A DNA stretch of 64,000 nucleotides from Flavobacterium sp. CECT 9288 (lineage in GTDB: Bacteria > Bacteroidota > Bacteroidia > Flavobacteriales > Flavobacteriaceae). The stretch covers positions 1,978,501 through 2,042,500 of the forward strand of contig NZ_OU957226.1 in the NCBI RefSeq assembly GCF_918731615.1. The letters are read 5' to 3'. Under the pieces are notes generated by a model. The model did not search any database. It saw only the letters and a program-made list of their open reading frames with translations, and was not told where the DNA came from. The translations under genes were made by a program, and so were the position numbers. Shown here piece after piece: positions 46,359-54,806 of this stretch; position 1 is the stretch's first letter, and each line of letters begins with the position of its first letter.

Positions 46359-49346
46359 ATGAAAAAAATTCTATTTCTACTTTTATTTAGCGTGGTGCTA
46401 TCTAAAACGTATGCGCAGGAGTACTTTCCTAATAACGAAAGTATACAAAACAAGAGTACCAATTTTACTGCATTTACAAATGCTAAAATTTATGTAACTC
46501 CAACTCAAATTATTGAAAAAGGTACCTTACTGATCCAAAACGGGAAAGTAGTAAGTGCGGGAACCTCGGTTAACATTCCTAAAAACTGTACTACGATAGA
46601 CCTTGAGGGAAAAACAGTTTATCCTTCCTTTATAGACATCTACACTAATTTTGGTATAGAAAAACCAAAAAGTGTTGCAGGTCCGCGTATGCCTACATAT
46701 GACACTAAAAGAATAGGCTATTACTGGAATGAAAGCATCCTAGCCGAAGCAAATGCTTTCGAAAACTTCAAGTATGACCAAACCAAAGCAGAAGAATTGC
46801 TAAAAGCTGGTTTTGGAGTAGTAGGAACACACGTTCCTAACGGTATTGCAAGAGGAACAGGAACTTTAATAGCATTGAATAATTTTGAAAAGCAAAACCA
46901 ATTGCTGGCAGACAAGTTAACCAATCACTTTGCTTTTACAAGGAGCGTTACCACAAATCAATCCTATCCTGGGTCTTTAATGGGAATGATGGCGTTATTG
47001 AGACAAATGTATCATGATTTAGATTGGTATAAAAAAGGAAACTCTGCTACAAAAGATCTTTCGCTTGAGGCGCTTGCAAATAATGAAAAATTAGTTCAAA
47101 TATTTGCATCGGAGGACAAATTAAACAGTTTACGTGCGGCCAAAATTGCTAAAGAATTTGGCTTGAACTATGTTTTAAAAGGAAACGGAAACGAATTTGA
47201 AAGAATTGAAGAAATTAAAAACACCAATTCTAAATTTATAATTCCCGTAAATTTCCCAGAAGCGTATGATGTTTCGGATCCAAACCAAGCCAATCAAATG
47301 GAGTTAAAAGACTTGCGTTTTTGGAATCAAGCTCCTACTAACTTAAAAGTTTTATCAGACAACGGAGTGGTATTTGCACTTACAACTGATAAATTAAAGA
47401 AAATTGAGGATTTTAGAACAAATCTTTTAAAAGCTATAAAATTTGGTTTTGACAGTACCAAAGCTCTAGAAGCATTGACTACAATTCCTGCAGCTATTTT
47501 AGGAAAAAGCAATGAAGTTGGATCGTTAAAAAACGGAAGCTTAGCTAATTTCGTAATTGCATCTGGAGCGATATTTGATGAAAAAACAATTTTATATGAA
47601 AACTGGGTACAAGGTAATAAGTTCGTAATAAATGATTTAACCATCAAAGATATTAGAGGAAATTACGACCTTACCATCAACAATGAAAAATTCAAATGGA
47701 AAATTAATGGTGAAGTTAGCGCACCAAAATCAGAAATCACTACTGTTGATGCCAAAAAAGTAAACTCAAAACTTTCAATGAGTAACAATTGGTTATCTAC
47801 CGTGATTAAACCTTTGGATTCAACCAAAACTAGTTTTACAAGATTAATTGGGTTTATTGATGACACTCAAACCCTTTCTGGAAAAGCAGTTTTATTTGAC
47901 GGAAAAGAAGTAAAATGGTCTGCAGTAAAAACAGCTCCATTTGTAAAAACCATCGATTCTACTAAAGTTGAAAAAAACAATTTTGTAATCCCTAGAACAT
48001 TCCCAAATACAGCATTTGGAAATCTTAGTAAACCTGCTGCGCAAACTATCTTGTATAAAAATGCAACAGTTTGGACAAACGAAAAAGAAGGAATCCTAAC
48101 CGAAACAGATGTTTTGGTTAAAAACGGAAAAATTGCAGCAGTAGGTAAAAACATTTCGGATGCCTCTGCTACAGTAATTGATGCCAAAGGAAAACACCTT
48201 ACAAGCGGAATTATAGATGAGCACTCTCACATTGCTATTTCTAATGGTGTGAATGAAGGCGGACACAACTCTAGTGCCGAAGTAACCATTCAAGACGTAG
48301 TAAACTCTGAAGACGTAAATATTTACAGAGAACTAGCTGGTGGTGTAACAACATCACAATTGTTACACGGTTCAGCAAACCCTATTGGTGGTAGATCTGC
48401 TATTGTAAAATGGAAATGGGGAGCAGCTCCTGAAGAGATGCTTTACAAAAATCAGCCTGGATTTATAAAATTTGCACTTGGAGAAAACGTAAAACAATCA
48501 AACTGGGGAAATACAAATCCTACTCGTTTCCCGCAAACAAGAATGGGTGTTGAACAAGTTTTTATTGATTATTTTCAAAGAGCCAAAGAATATGATTTGA
48601 GCTGGAAAACATTTAATGCAAGCAATAAAAAAGGAAAAGCGCCAAGAGTTGACATAGAACTACAAACTCTTGCTGAAATTTTAAATAAAGAACGTTTTAT
48701 TTCTTGTCACTCTTATGTACAATCAGAAATATTAATGTTAATGAATGTTGCCGAAAAATTCAACTTTAGGGTAAATACATACACTCACATATTAGAAGGC
48801 TACAAAGTTGCTGATAAAATGAAAGAGCACGGTGTGGGAGCTTCTACTTTCTCTGATTGGTGGGCTTACAAATTTGAAGTAAATGATGCCATTCCTTTTA
48901 ATGGTCCTATTATGCACAACGCTGGACTTGTAGTTGCCTACAACTCTGATGATGCTGAAATGTCAAGAAGATTAAATCAAGAAGCTGCAAAAGCTGTAAA
49001 ATACGGAAATATATCTGAGGAGGATGCGTGGAAATTTGTAACATTAAACCCAGCAAAATTATTACGTATTGATGATAAAGTAGGTAGTATAAAAACAGGT
49101 AAAGATGCTGATATCGTTTTGTGGAGCGATAATCCATTATCTATTTATGCAAAAGCAGAGCAAACTTTAATTGAAGGAGTTGTTTACTTTGATGCTAAGA
49201 AAGATATTGAAAAAAGAACGGAAATCACAAAAGAAAGAAGTGAACTGATTGGTCAATTGTTACAAGAAAAAAACAAAGGAATGATCACACAAGAACCTAA
49301 AAAGAAAGAAAGAAAAGAATATGAGTGCGATACTCTTGAGGAGTAA
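46359..49346 (+). CDS. Large secreted amidohydrolase with two hydrolase-like halves
   Basis: This 995-residue protein has a signal peptide (MKKILFLLLFSVVLSKTYAQ). Residues about 30-430 form an amidohydrolase-like half in which the usual HxH motif is not evident (ending KNGSLANFVIASGAIFDEKT). Residues about 560-960 form a second half with the metal motif DEHSHIAIS and later THILEGYKVAD, AYNSDDAEMSRR and GSIKTGKDADIVLW. The second half is probably the active one. Tandem-domain proteins of this type are found in many Bacteroidota. The stop at 49346 is 55 bases before the next amidohydrolase gene. Confidence 0.87.
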   Translation: MKKILFLLLFSVVLSKTYAQEYFPNNESIQNKSTNFTAFTNAKIYVTPTQIIEKGTLLIQNGKVVSAGTSVNIPKNCTTIDLEGKTVYPSFIDIYTNFGIEKPKSVAGPRMPTYDTKRIGYYWNESILAEANAFENFKYDQTKAEELLKAGFGVVGTHVPNGIARGTGTLIALNNFEKQNQLLADKLTNHFAFTRSVTTNQSYPGSLMGMMALLRQMYHDLDWYKKGNSATKDLSLEALANNEKLVQIFASEDKLNSLRAAKIAKEFGLNYVLKGNGNEFERIEEIKNTNSKFIIPVNFPEAYDVSDPNQANQMELKDLRFWNQAPTNLKVLSDNGVVFALTTDKLKKIEDFRTNLLKAIKFGFDSTKALEALTTIPAAILGKSNEVGSLKNGSLANFVIASGAIFDEKTILYENWVQGNKFVINDLTIKDIRGNYDLTINNEKFKWKINGEVSAPKSEITTVDAKKVNSKLSMSNNWLSTVIKPLDSTKTSFTRLIGFIDDTQTLSGKAVLFDGKEVKWSAVKTAPFVKTIDSTKVEKNNFVIPRTFPNTAFGNLSKPAAQTILYKNATVWTNEKEGILTETDVLVKNGKIAAVGKNISDASATVIDAKGKHLTSGIIDEHSHIAISNGVNEGGHNSSAEVTIQDVVNSEDVNIYRELAGGVTTSQLLHGSANPIGGRSAIVKWKWGAAPEEMLYKNQPGFIKFALGENVKQSNWGNTNPTRFPQTRMGVEQVFIDYFQRAKEYDLSWKTFNASNKKGKAPRVDIELQTLAEILNKERFISCHSYVQSEILMLMNVAEKFNFRVNTYTHILEGYKVADKMKEHGVGASTFSDWWAYKFEVNDAIPFNGPIMHNAGLVVAYNSDDAEMSRRLNQEAAKAVKYGNISEEDAWKFVTLNPAKLLRIDDKVGSIKTGKDADIVLWSDNPLSIYAKAEQTLIEGVVYFDAKKDIEKRTEITKERSELIGQLLQEKNKGMITQEPKKKERKEYECDTLEE

Positions 49347-49401
49347 CACTTTCTCAATTTCATACTTTAAGCTTAGTCAAGCAACTTTAAAAAAATATAA
49401 A

Positions 49402-50709
49402 ATGAATTATAAAAAAATATATCTCTTAGTTTTGGCACTCGGTTTGCCAATACTAGCTCAAGCGCAACAAACACCCGCAAATAAACAAACCAAATCTGTT
49501 TTGATCATGAATGCAACTGCGCATCTAGGAAATGGCAAAGTGATTGAAAACAGTGCTTTAGGTTTTGAAAACGGAAAAATCACACTCATTGCAGATGCTA
49601 CCGTGATACGTCTTGCGGCTGGTGCTTATGATGTTACGATCAATGCTGCTGGAAAACATGTTTATCCTGGATTTATTGCTCCAAATTCTACTTTAGGTCT
49701 TGTTGAAATAGATGCCGTTAAGTCATCTGATGACGAAGATGAAATAGGTGCTATGAAACCTCACGTAAGAAGTATCATTGCCTATACAGCTGATTCAAAA
49801 GTTATTGAAACAGTAAGACCAAACGGAATTTTAATGGCACAAATTACCCCAAGAGGCGGAGTAATATCTGGTACATCCTCAATTGTTCAGCTGGATGCTT
49901 GGCACTGGAAAGATGCATTGGTTAAAGAAAATGATGGAATTCACGTTAACTTTCCATCCACTTTTAGAAGAAGCGGCTGGTGGGCAGAACCAGGAAATAT
50001 TGAAGCTAACAAAGAATATGCAAAAGAAGTTCAAGAACTACGGTCTTATCTTGCTAACGCCAAAGCCTATTTAGGCGAATCCTCAAAAGAAAGAAACATC
50101 GTTTTAGAATCTACAAAAGGTCTTTTTGATGGTACTCAAACTTTGTATATCCATGCCAATGAAGAAAAACAAATTATTGATGCCGTACAGTTTGCTAAAC
50201 AAAGCGGAATCAAAAAAATGGTTATTGTTGGTGGATATGAAGCTTATAAAACTGCCGATTTATTACGAGAAAACAACATTGGTGTTCTATTAAAAAGAGT
50301 TCATGAAATGCCAGAAAATGATGATCATGATATTGATTTACCTTATAAAAATGCAAAACTACTAACTGACAAAGGAGTACTTGTAGGACTTGAAAACAGT
50401 GGGTCACATGAAAGAATGAACACCAGAAATTTACCGTTTTTAGCTGGAACTTGTGCTGCTTACGGTTTAGATAAAGAACAAGCTTTACAACTTATAACAT
50501 CAAATACTGCTAAAATATTAGGTATTGATGCACAATGCGGTACTCTTGAAGAAGGAAAAGATGCAACCTTATTTTTATCTGATGGTGATGCACTTGATAT
50601 GAGAACAAACAAGCTTACAAATGCTTTCATACAAGGTAGAATGATCAGCTTAGAAACACATCAAACTAAATTAAACGATCGTTACAAAACAAAATACAAT
50701 CAAAAATAA
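49402..50709 (+). CDS. Secreted amidohydrolase-like protein
   Basis: From the ATG at 49402 there are 435 residues, starting with a signal peptide (MNYKKIYLLVLALGLPILAQA). A longer frame from 49321 would overlap the preceding gene and bury this peptide. The body has the amidohydrolase beta-sandwich (NATAHLGNGKVIENSALGFE, ENGKITLI) and the late LEEGKDATLFLSDGDALDM. The HxH motif is replaced by YPGFIAPNSTLGL, so the metal site may be incomplete. It is probably a partner of the larger protein upstream, perhaps forming a heteromeric hydrolase; that is inference. Confidence 0.82.
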   Translation: MNYKKIYLLVLALGLPILAQAQQTPANKQTKSVLIMNATAHLGNGKVIENSALGFENGKITLIADATVIRLAAGAYDVTINAAGKHVYPGFIAPNSTLGLVEIDAVKSSDDEDEIGAMKPHVRSIIAYTADSKVIETVRPNGILMAQITPRGGVISGTSSIVQLDAWHWKDALVKENDGIHVNFPSTFRRSGWWAEPGNIEANKEYAKEVQELRSYLANAKAYLGESSKERNIVLESTKGLFDGTQTLYIHANEEKQIIDAVQFAKQSGIKKMVIVGGYEAYKTADLLRENNIGVLLKRVHEMPENDDHDIDLPYKNAKLLTDKGVLVGLENSGSHERMNTRNLPFLAGTCAAYGLDKEQALQLITSNTAKILGIDAQCGTLEEGKDATLFLSDGDALDMRTNKLTNAFIQGRMISLETHQTKLNDRYKTKYNQK

Positions 50710-50715
50710 ATTATT

Positions 50716-51093
50716 ATGGGATTATTTAATGCTATTCTAGGAAATGCGTCTGAGGTAAATATTCAAAATATTGCTACAGAATTTGAACCAATCTTGATTG
50801 AGGGTGAGGTAATTGAAAAAGCATACAAACTCATTCGAGATATGTTTATTTTCACCAATAAAAGATTGATCTTGATTGAAAAACAATTAGTAGGAACTAA
50901 AGTAGATTACTTAACCATTCCCTACTCTAGTATCAAAAAATTCTCAAAAGAAAGTGCAGGATTATTGGATATGGATGCTGAATTAAAAATTTGGCTTAAT
51001 AATGATGATGCCCCCATTAGCAAACAATTTGGAAAAGGCGGTAACAACATTAACGAGGTGTATCAAATTTTAAGTAGACACACGTTGAAATAA
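50716..51093 (+). CDS. Bacterial PH-domain protein
   Basis: The 125-residue protein is a single bacterial PH domain of the PF08000 type. It has the diagnostic KAYKLIRDMFIFTNKRLILIE, DYLTIPYSSIKKFSKESAG and a C-terminal helix. No signal peptide or membrane segment is visible, so it should be cytoplasmic. It follows the amidohydrolase by 6 bases and is probably the last gene of that operon. The role of such domains in bacteria is unclear. Confidence 0.85.
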   Translation: MGLFNAILGNASEVNIQNIATEFEPILIEGEVIEKAYKLIRDMFIFTNKRLILIEKQLVGTKVDYLTIPYSSIKKFSKESAGLLDMDAELKIWLNNDDAPISKQFGKGGNNINEVYQILSRHTLK

Positions 51094-51115
51094 TAGTTTG
51101 CACAATACATTTAAT

Positions 51116-51154
51116 AGGCACTGATTGATATTTTCAATTTAGTGTCTTTTTTTA
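51116..51154 (+). terminator. Terminator after the PH-domain gene
   Basis: GGCACTGATTGA (51117-51128) pairs with TCAATTTAGTGTC (51134-51146) with one bulge and G-U pairs, followed by seven T residues. Confidence 0.78.
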
Positions 51155-51372
51155 TGCCATAAATTCATGTAAATAATCAAGATTGATAACAAAATTTTTA
51201 AAAAGTTCAAATTGGCCTTGTTAAATTGTAAATTTTAAGATTAAATTATAACTAACCCTTAAAAAAATAGGGGTCATTTTAATATATATTTAAAAGTTTG
51301 ACTCATACTGTTATTTTTAATGGGGCATAAACAACATTTTTATACTTTTATTGAAATTTAAATCAAAAAACT

Positions 51373-52689
51373 ATGAGAAAAATTGTTTTGAGTGTGCTGT
51401 TAATTGCGATCTTGTTATTTACCCTTTTTTCAAATTATTTCTTAATCGACGCACCTGCTCCAACCGAGGCTGTAAAATTTGATACTGGCGATACCGCATG
51501 GATTATTGTTGCTACAGCTCTAGTGCTTATAATGACTCCTGGGCTAGGCTTTTTCTATGGCGGTATGGTTGGAAAAAAAAATGTCATTAGTACAATGTTA
51601 CAAAGTTTTATGGCCATGATAATTGTTACCGTTTTATGGGTTATCATTGCTTTCGGACTTTCATTTGGCCCTACAATTGGTGGTATTATTGGAAATCCAA
51701 TTCCTAACTTATTTTTTCAAGGCGTAGGGACTAACACCGCATGGAGTCTTGCTCCTACCATTCCGTTTATGCTATTTGCCTTATTCCAAGCTAAGTTTGC
51801 CATCATTACACCTGCCTTGATAACTGGAGCATTTGCAGAGCGTATCCGTTTTTGGGCTTATTTACTTTTTATGGTTTTGTTCATATTATTTATCTATACT
51901 CCGCTTGCGCACATGACTTGGCATCCTGATGGTTTATTTTTCAAAATGGGAGTACTTGACTTTGCTGGAGGCACAGTAGTACACATGAGTGCAGGATGGG
52001 CAGCACTTGCAGGAGCTATTTTCCTTGGAAAAAGAAAAGTTCAAAAGGTTAATCCAGCAAGAATAACCTATGTATTATTAGGAACTGGTTTACTGTGGTT
52101 TGGCTGGTTTGGTTTTAACGCAGGATCAGCACTAGGATCAAATGGCCTTGCAGTACAAGCATTAGGAACTACTACCGTTGCTGCTGCTGCTGCTGGTATG
52201 GCTTGGGTATTTCTAGATAAGATTCTAGGACACAAATTATCAGCAATGGGTGCTTGTATTGGCGTAGTTGTAGGCTTAGTGGCTATAACACCAGCTGCAG
52301 GTTTTGTAAGTATTCCACACGCTATGTTTATAGGAGCAATTGCTAGTATAATAAGTAATCTTGTAGTGAGAGCATTTCATAAAGGCAAAATTGATGATGC
52401 ATTAGATGTTTTTGCTTGTCATGGTGTGGGCGGTATGGTAGGAATGCTACTTACTGGTGTTTTTGCGTCAAAATCAATTAATTCTGTTGTAGGAGATAAT
52501 CAAGGTTTAATTTTTGGAGACACTACCTTATTTCTAAATCAATTTAAAGCTTTAGTTGTGGTTTCTATTTTTGCTTTTACCGCATCGTATGTTTTATTTT
52601 TTATTGTTAACAAAATAACACCTTTACGTGTAAGCGAGGAAAAAGAAGAATTAGGACTTGACATTTCTCAACATGGTGAATTTTTATAA
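51373..52689 (+). CDS. amtB: Ammonium transporter
   Basis: The 438-residue Amt/Rh-family channel protein conducts ammonium across the inner membrane. The pore twin-His pair is His204 (GGTVVHMSAGWAAL) and His350 (FACHGVGGMVGM). The N-terminal segment FLIVATALVLIMTPGLGFFYGGM-type sequence is seen here as TALVLIMTPGLGFFYGG, and GLLWFGWFGFNAGS is also diagnostic. A signal-like N-terminus (residues 1-20) precedes the first core helix, and about eleven helices follow. No glnK gene lies next to it. About 280 bases upstream are non-coding; no clear -7 box or sigma-54 site was found. Confidence 0.96.
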   Translation: MRKIVLSVLLIAILLFTLFSNYFLIDAPAPTEAVKFDTGDTAWIIVATALVLIMTPGLGFFYGGMVGKKNVISTMLQSFMAMIIVTVLWVIIAFGLSFGPTIGGIIGNPIPNLFFQGVGTNTAWSLAPTIPFMLFALFQAKFAIITPALITGAFAERIRFWAYLLFMVLFILFIYTPLAHMTWHPDGLFFKMGVLDFAGGTVVHMSAGWAALAGAIFLGKRKVQKVNPARITYVLLGTGLLWFGWFGFNAGSALGSNGLAVQALGTTTVAAAAAGMAWVFLDKILGHKLSAMGACIGVVVGLVAITPAAGFVSIPHAMFIGAIASIISNLVVRAFHKGKIDDALDVFACHGVGGMVGMLLTGVFASKSINSVVGDNQGLIFGDTTLFLNQFKALVVVSIFAFTASYVLFFIVNKITPLRVSEEKEELGLDISQHGEFL

Positions 52690-52746
52690 TCAAACATTAT
52701 TTATTACAATAAGCAATAGATAATTATCTTGTAATTTATGTTAAAA

Positions 52747-52785
52747 AAAATACCTCAAAAAGTAATAACTTTTTGAGGTATTTTA
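52747..52785. terminator. Bidirectional terminator between amtB and the CocE-type gene
   Basis: TACCTCAAAAAGT (52751-52763) pairs perfectly with ACTTTTTGAGGTA (52768-52780) around AATA, with A/T runs on both sides. Confidence 0.88.
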
Positions 52786-52831
52786 ATTTCAAATGGACTG
52801 ATTCATAAAAGATATAAATCTTAACAACTCT

Positions 52832-54682
52832 TTATTTAAGAATAGTAAATTCTATTTTAGAATCATTAAACACTTTATGAGTTTGTTTTTGAAAATCTTC
52901 TGGTTTTGCATAAAAAATATTTTCTACAAAAGTTTGAGGATTTAGATCTATCAATGGAAACCAAGTGCTTTGAACTTGTACTTGAATTTTATGCCCTTTC
53001 TTAAAGGTATGAAACACATCTTGCAACTTAACATTTACTGCTGTTTTTTCATTAGCCACAAACGGTTCTGGTTTACTAAAACTATTTCTAAAACGACCTC
53101 TCATTACTTCGCTTCTCACCATCATATGATAATTGCTCATTTTTAAATGAGGAGCTATCTCTTTAGTCTCTGGCTCCTCATTAGGAAAAACATCAATAAC
53201 TTTTACAACCCAGTCCGCATCTGTACCTGTGGTTGCTACTTGTAATTGCGCTAAAATATCGCCAGCAAGTGTTGTATCATCTGTTAAAATTTCGGTTTCA
53301 AAAACAAGAACATCAGGACGTCTTGCTGCAAATCGCTGGTCATCTGTCATGTATTTTCTAGGTGTAAGACCTTGTTGTTTAACATCTTCAGAATAAGGAA
53401 CCGGTTTCTTTGGGTCGCTAATAAATTCTTCAAAGGCAAAATTCTTTTTTGCCATTTGTGACAACTTGTTGTCTTGCATGAAAAATGCTTTCTTTTCCGT
53501 ATTCTTTGGAGGCCACGCATCATACGTTTTCCATTCTTTTTTACCCGAATCAAAAACATAAGCCTCAGGAAGTGTGTTTTCACCTTTTCCATTATTTTTC
53601 AGGAAATGACGGAAAAAATTAGCTTCAATGTTTTTTTGATAAAAACCTGAAATGCTATCGCCAAAATTAATATTCCCAATAACTTGTTTAGCAGAATTAC
53701 GAGCCCAATCTCCGTGACTCCACGGCCCCATTACGATGGTATTGTAATTTTTACTGCTCTTTTCAATCGTACTGTATGTATTTAAAGGACCGTATAAATC
53801 TTCTGCATCAAACCAACCACCAACAGTCATAACTGCAGGTTTAATATTGTTCAAGTGTTGAAGAATACCTCGCTTTTGCCAAAAATCATCGTAACTAGAA
53901 TGATCTTTTAGCTGTTGCCAAAATTCATTATCGGCTCCGTAATACTTATCTAAATTTGAAAGTGGGCCAGCATCAAGAAAAAATTGATAATCATCATTGG
54001 TTCCCGTATTGGTAAAAGTATACCATGGCTCTGTGGTACGTGCCTTTTTTTGTGGTCCAAATAAAGGTGTCACTTTCCAGTAACTTAAAAGATAAGCTCC
54101 ATTGTGATGAAAATCATCAAAGAAGAAATCAGCAATACATGCTTGTGGCGAAACTGCTTTTAATGCCGGGTGATTACTTAATAAAGAATACGTTGCATAA
54201 AAACCTGGATAAGATATTCCCCATGTTCCTACGTTTCCGTTATTATTAGGTACATTTTTTACCAACCAATCTATTGTATCATACGTATCAGATGCTTCAT
54301 CAATATCAGTCTTTGATTTTTTATTAGGTACATAGCCACGCATGTTATCATACAAACCATCACTCATAAACCTACCACGAACATCTTGGTAAACTACAAT
54401 ATACCCTTCTTTCATCATCGTTTCACTTGGTGAAATCGACCTTTTCATTTTATCAGCGCCATAAGGCCCCGAGTTATAAGGTGTTCTTTGCATGATGATT
54501 GGATACTTTTTTGAAGTATCCTTTGGAGCATAAATTGAGGTAAACAGCTCGGCCCCATCGCGCATCTTGATATGCACTTCTTTTTTAGTGTAATTTTCTG
54601 CTACATAATTTGGTTTAGAATCCTGAGCCGAGGATAATAAGACACCAAATATCAATAATGCAATACTTAGTAGTTTTTTCAT
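52832..54682 (-). CDS. Secreted CocE/NonD family hydrolase (X-Pro dipeptidyl-peptidase-like)
   Basis: The 616-residue protein has a signal peptide (MKKLLSIALLIFGVLLSSAQ) and an alpha/beta-hydrolase domain. The nucleophile is Ser157 in GTWGISYPGFY, and GGWFDAEDLYGP and GPWSHGDWAR contain the probable Asp and His. A C-terminal jelly-roll domain (about 430-616) ends the protein. Relatives are X-Pro dipeptidyl-peptidases, glutaryl-7-ACA acylases and cocaine esterase. The natural substrate is probably a peptide or ester in the periplasm. It stands alone between two terminators. Confidence 0.9.
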   Translation of the reverse strand: MKKLLSIALLIFGVLLSSAQDSKPNYVAENYTKKEVHIKMRDGAELFTSIYAPKDTSKKYPIIMQRTPYNSGPYGADKMKRSISPSETMMKEGYIVVYQDVRGRFMSDGLYDNMRGYVPNKKSKTDIDEASDTYDTIDWLVKNVPNNNGNVGTWGISYPGFYATYSLLSNHPALKAVSPQACIADFFFDDFHHNGAYLLSYWKVTPLFGPQKKARTTEPWYTFTNTGTNDDYQFFLDAGPLSNLDKYYGADNEFWQQLKDHSSYDDFWQKRGILQHLNNIKPAVMTVGGWFDAEDLYGPLNTYSTIEKSSKNYNTIVMGPWSHGDWARNSAKQVIGNINFGDSISGFYQKNIEANFFRHFLKNNGKGENTLPEAYVFDSGKKEWKTYDAWPPKNTEKKAFFMQDNKLSQMAKKNFAFEEFISDPKKPVPYSEDVKQQGLTPRKYMTDDQRFAARRPDVLVFETEILTDDTTLAGDILAQLQVATTGTDADWVVKVIDVFPNEEPETKEIAPHLKMSNYHMMVRSEVMRGRFRNSFSKPEPFVANEKTAVNVKLQDVFHTFKKGHKIQVQVQSTWFPLIDLNPQTFVENIFYAKPEDFQKQTHKVFNDSKIEFTILK

Positions 54683-54778
54683 GTGTTTTTTAAATTTAAT
54701 AGGGTTTAAAGATAAAAAATATGTGGAAATAAAAACAGTTTAAAGACACTAAAATAAATTCATTGTAAAAAAATAAGC

Positions 54779-54806
54779 ATAAAAAAAAGGCCTATTCGGC
54801 CTTTTT
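54779..54806 (-). terminator. Terminator overlapping the stop codon of the DsbD-like gene
   Basis: AAAAAGGCC (54784-54792) pairs with GGCCTTTTT (54798-54806) around TATTC, followed on the minus strand by a T run. The stop codon (54794-54792) lies in the loop, so the last sense codons form part of the stem. Confidence 0.85.

Noticed and set aside
51200..51225. Possible sigma-54 promoter before amtB
   Set aside because: A TGGCC is present, but the second element is not at the required distance and the bases do not match the TTGC consensus.
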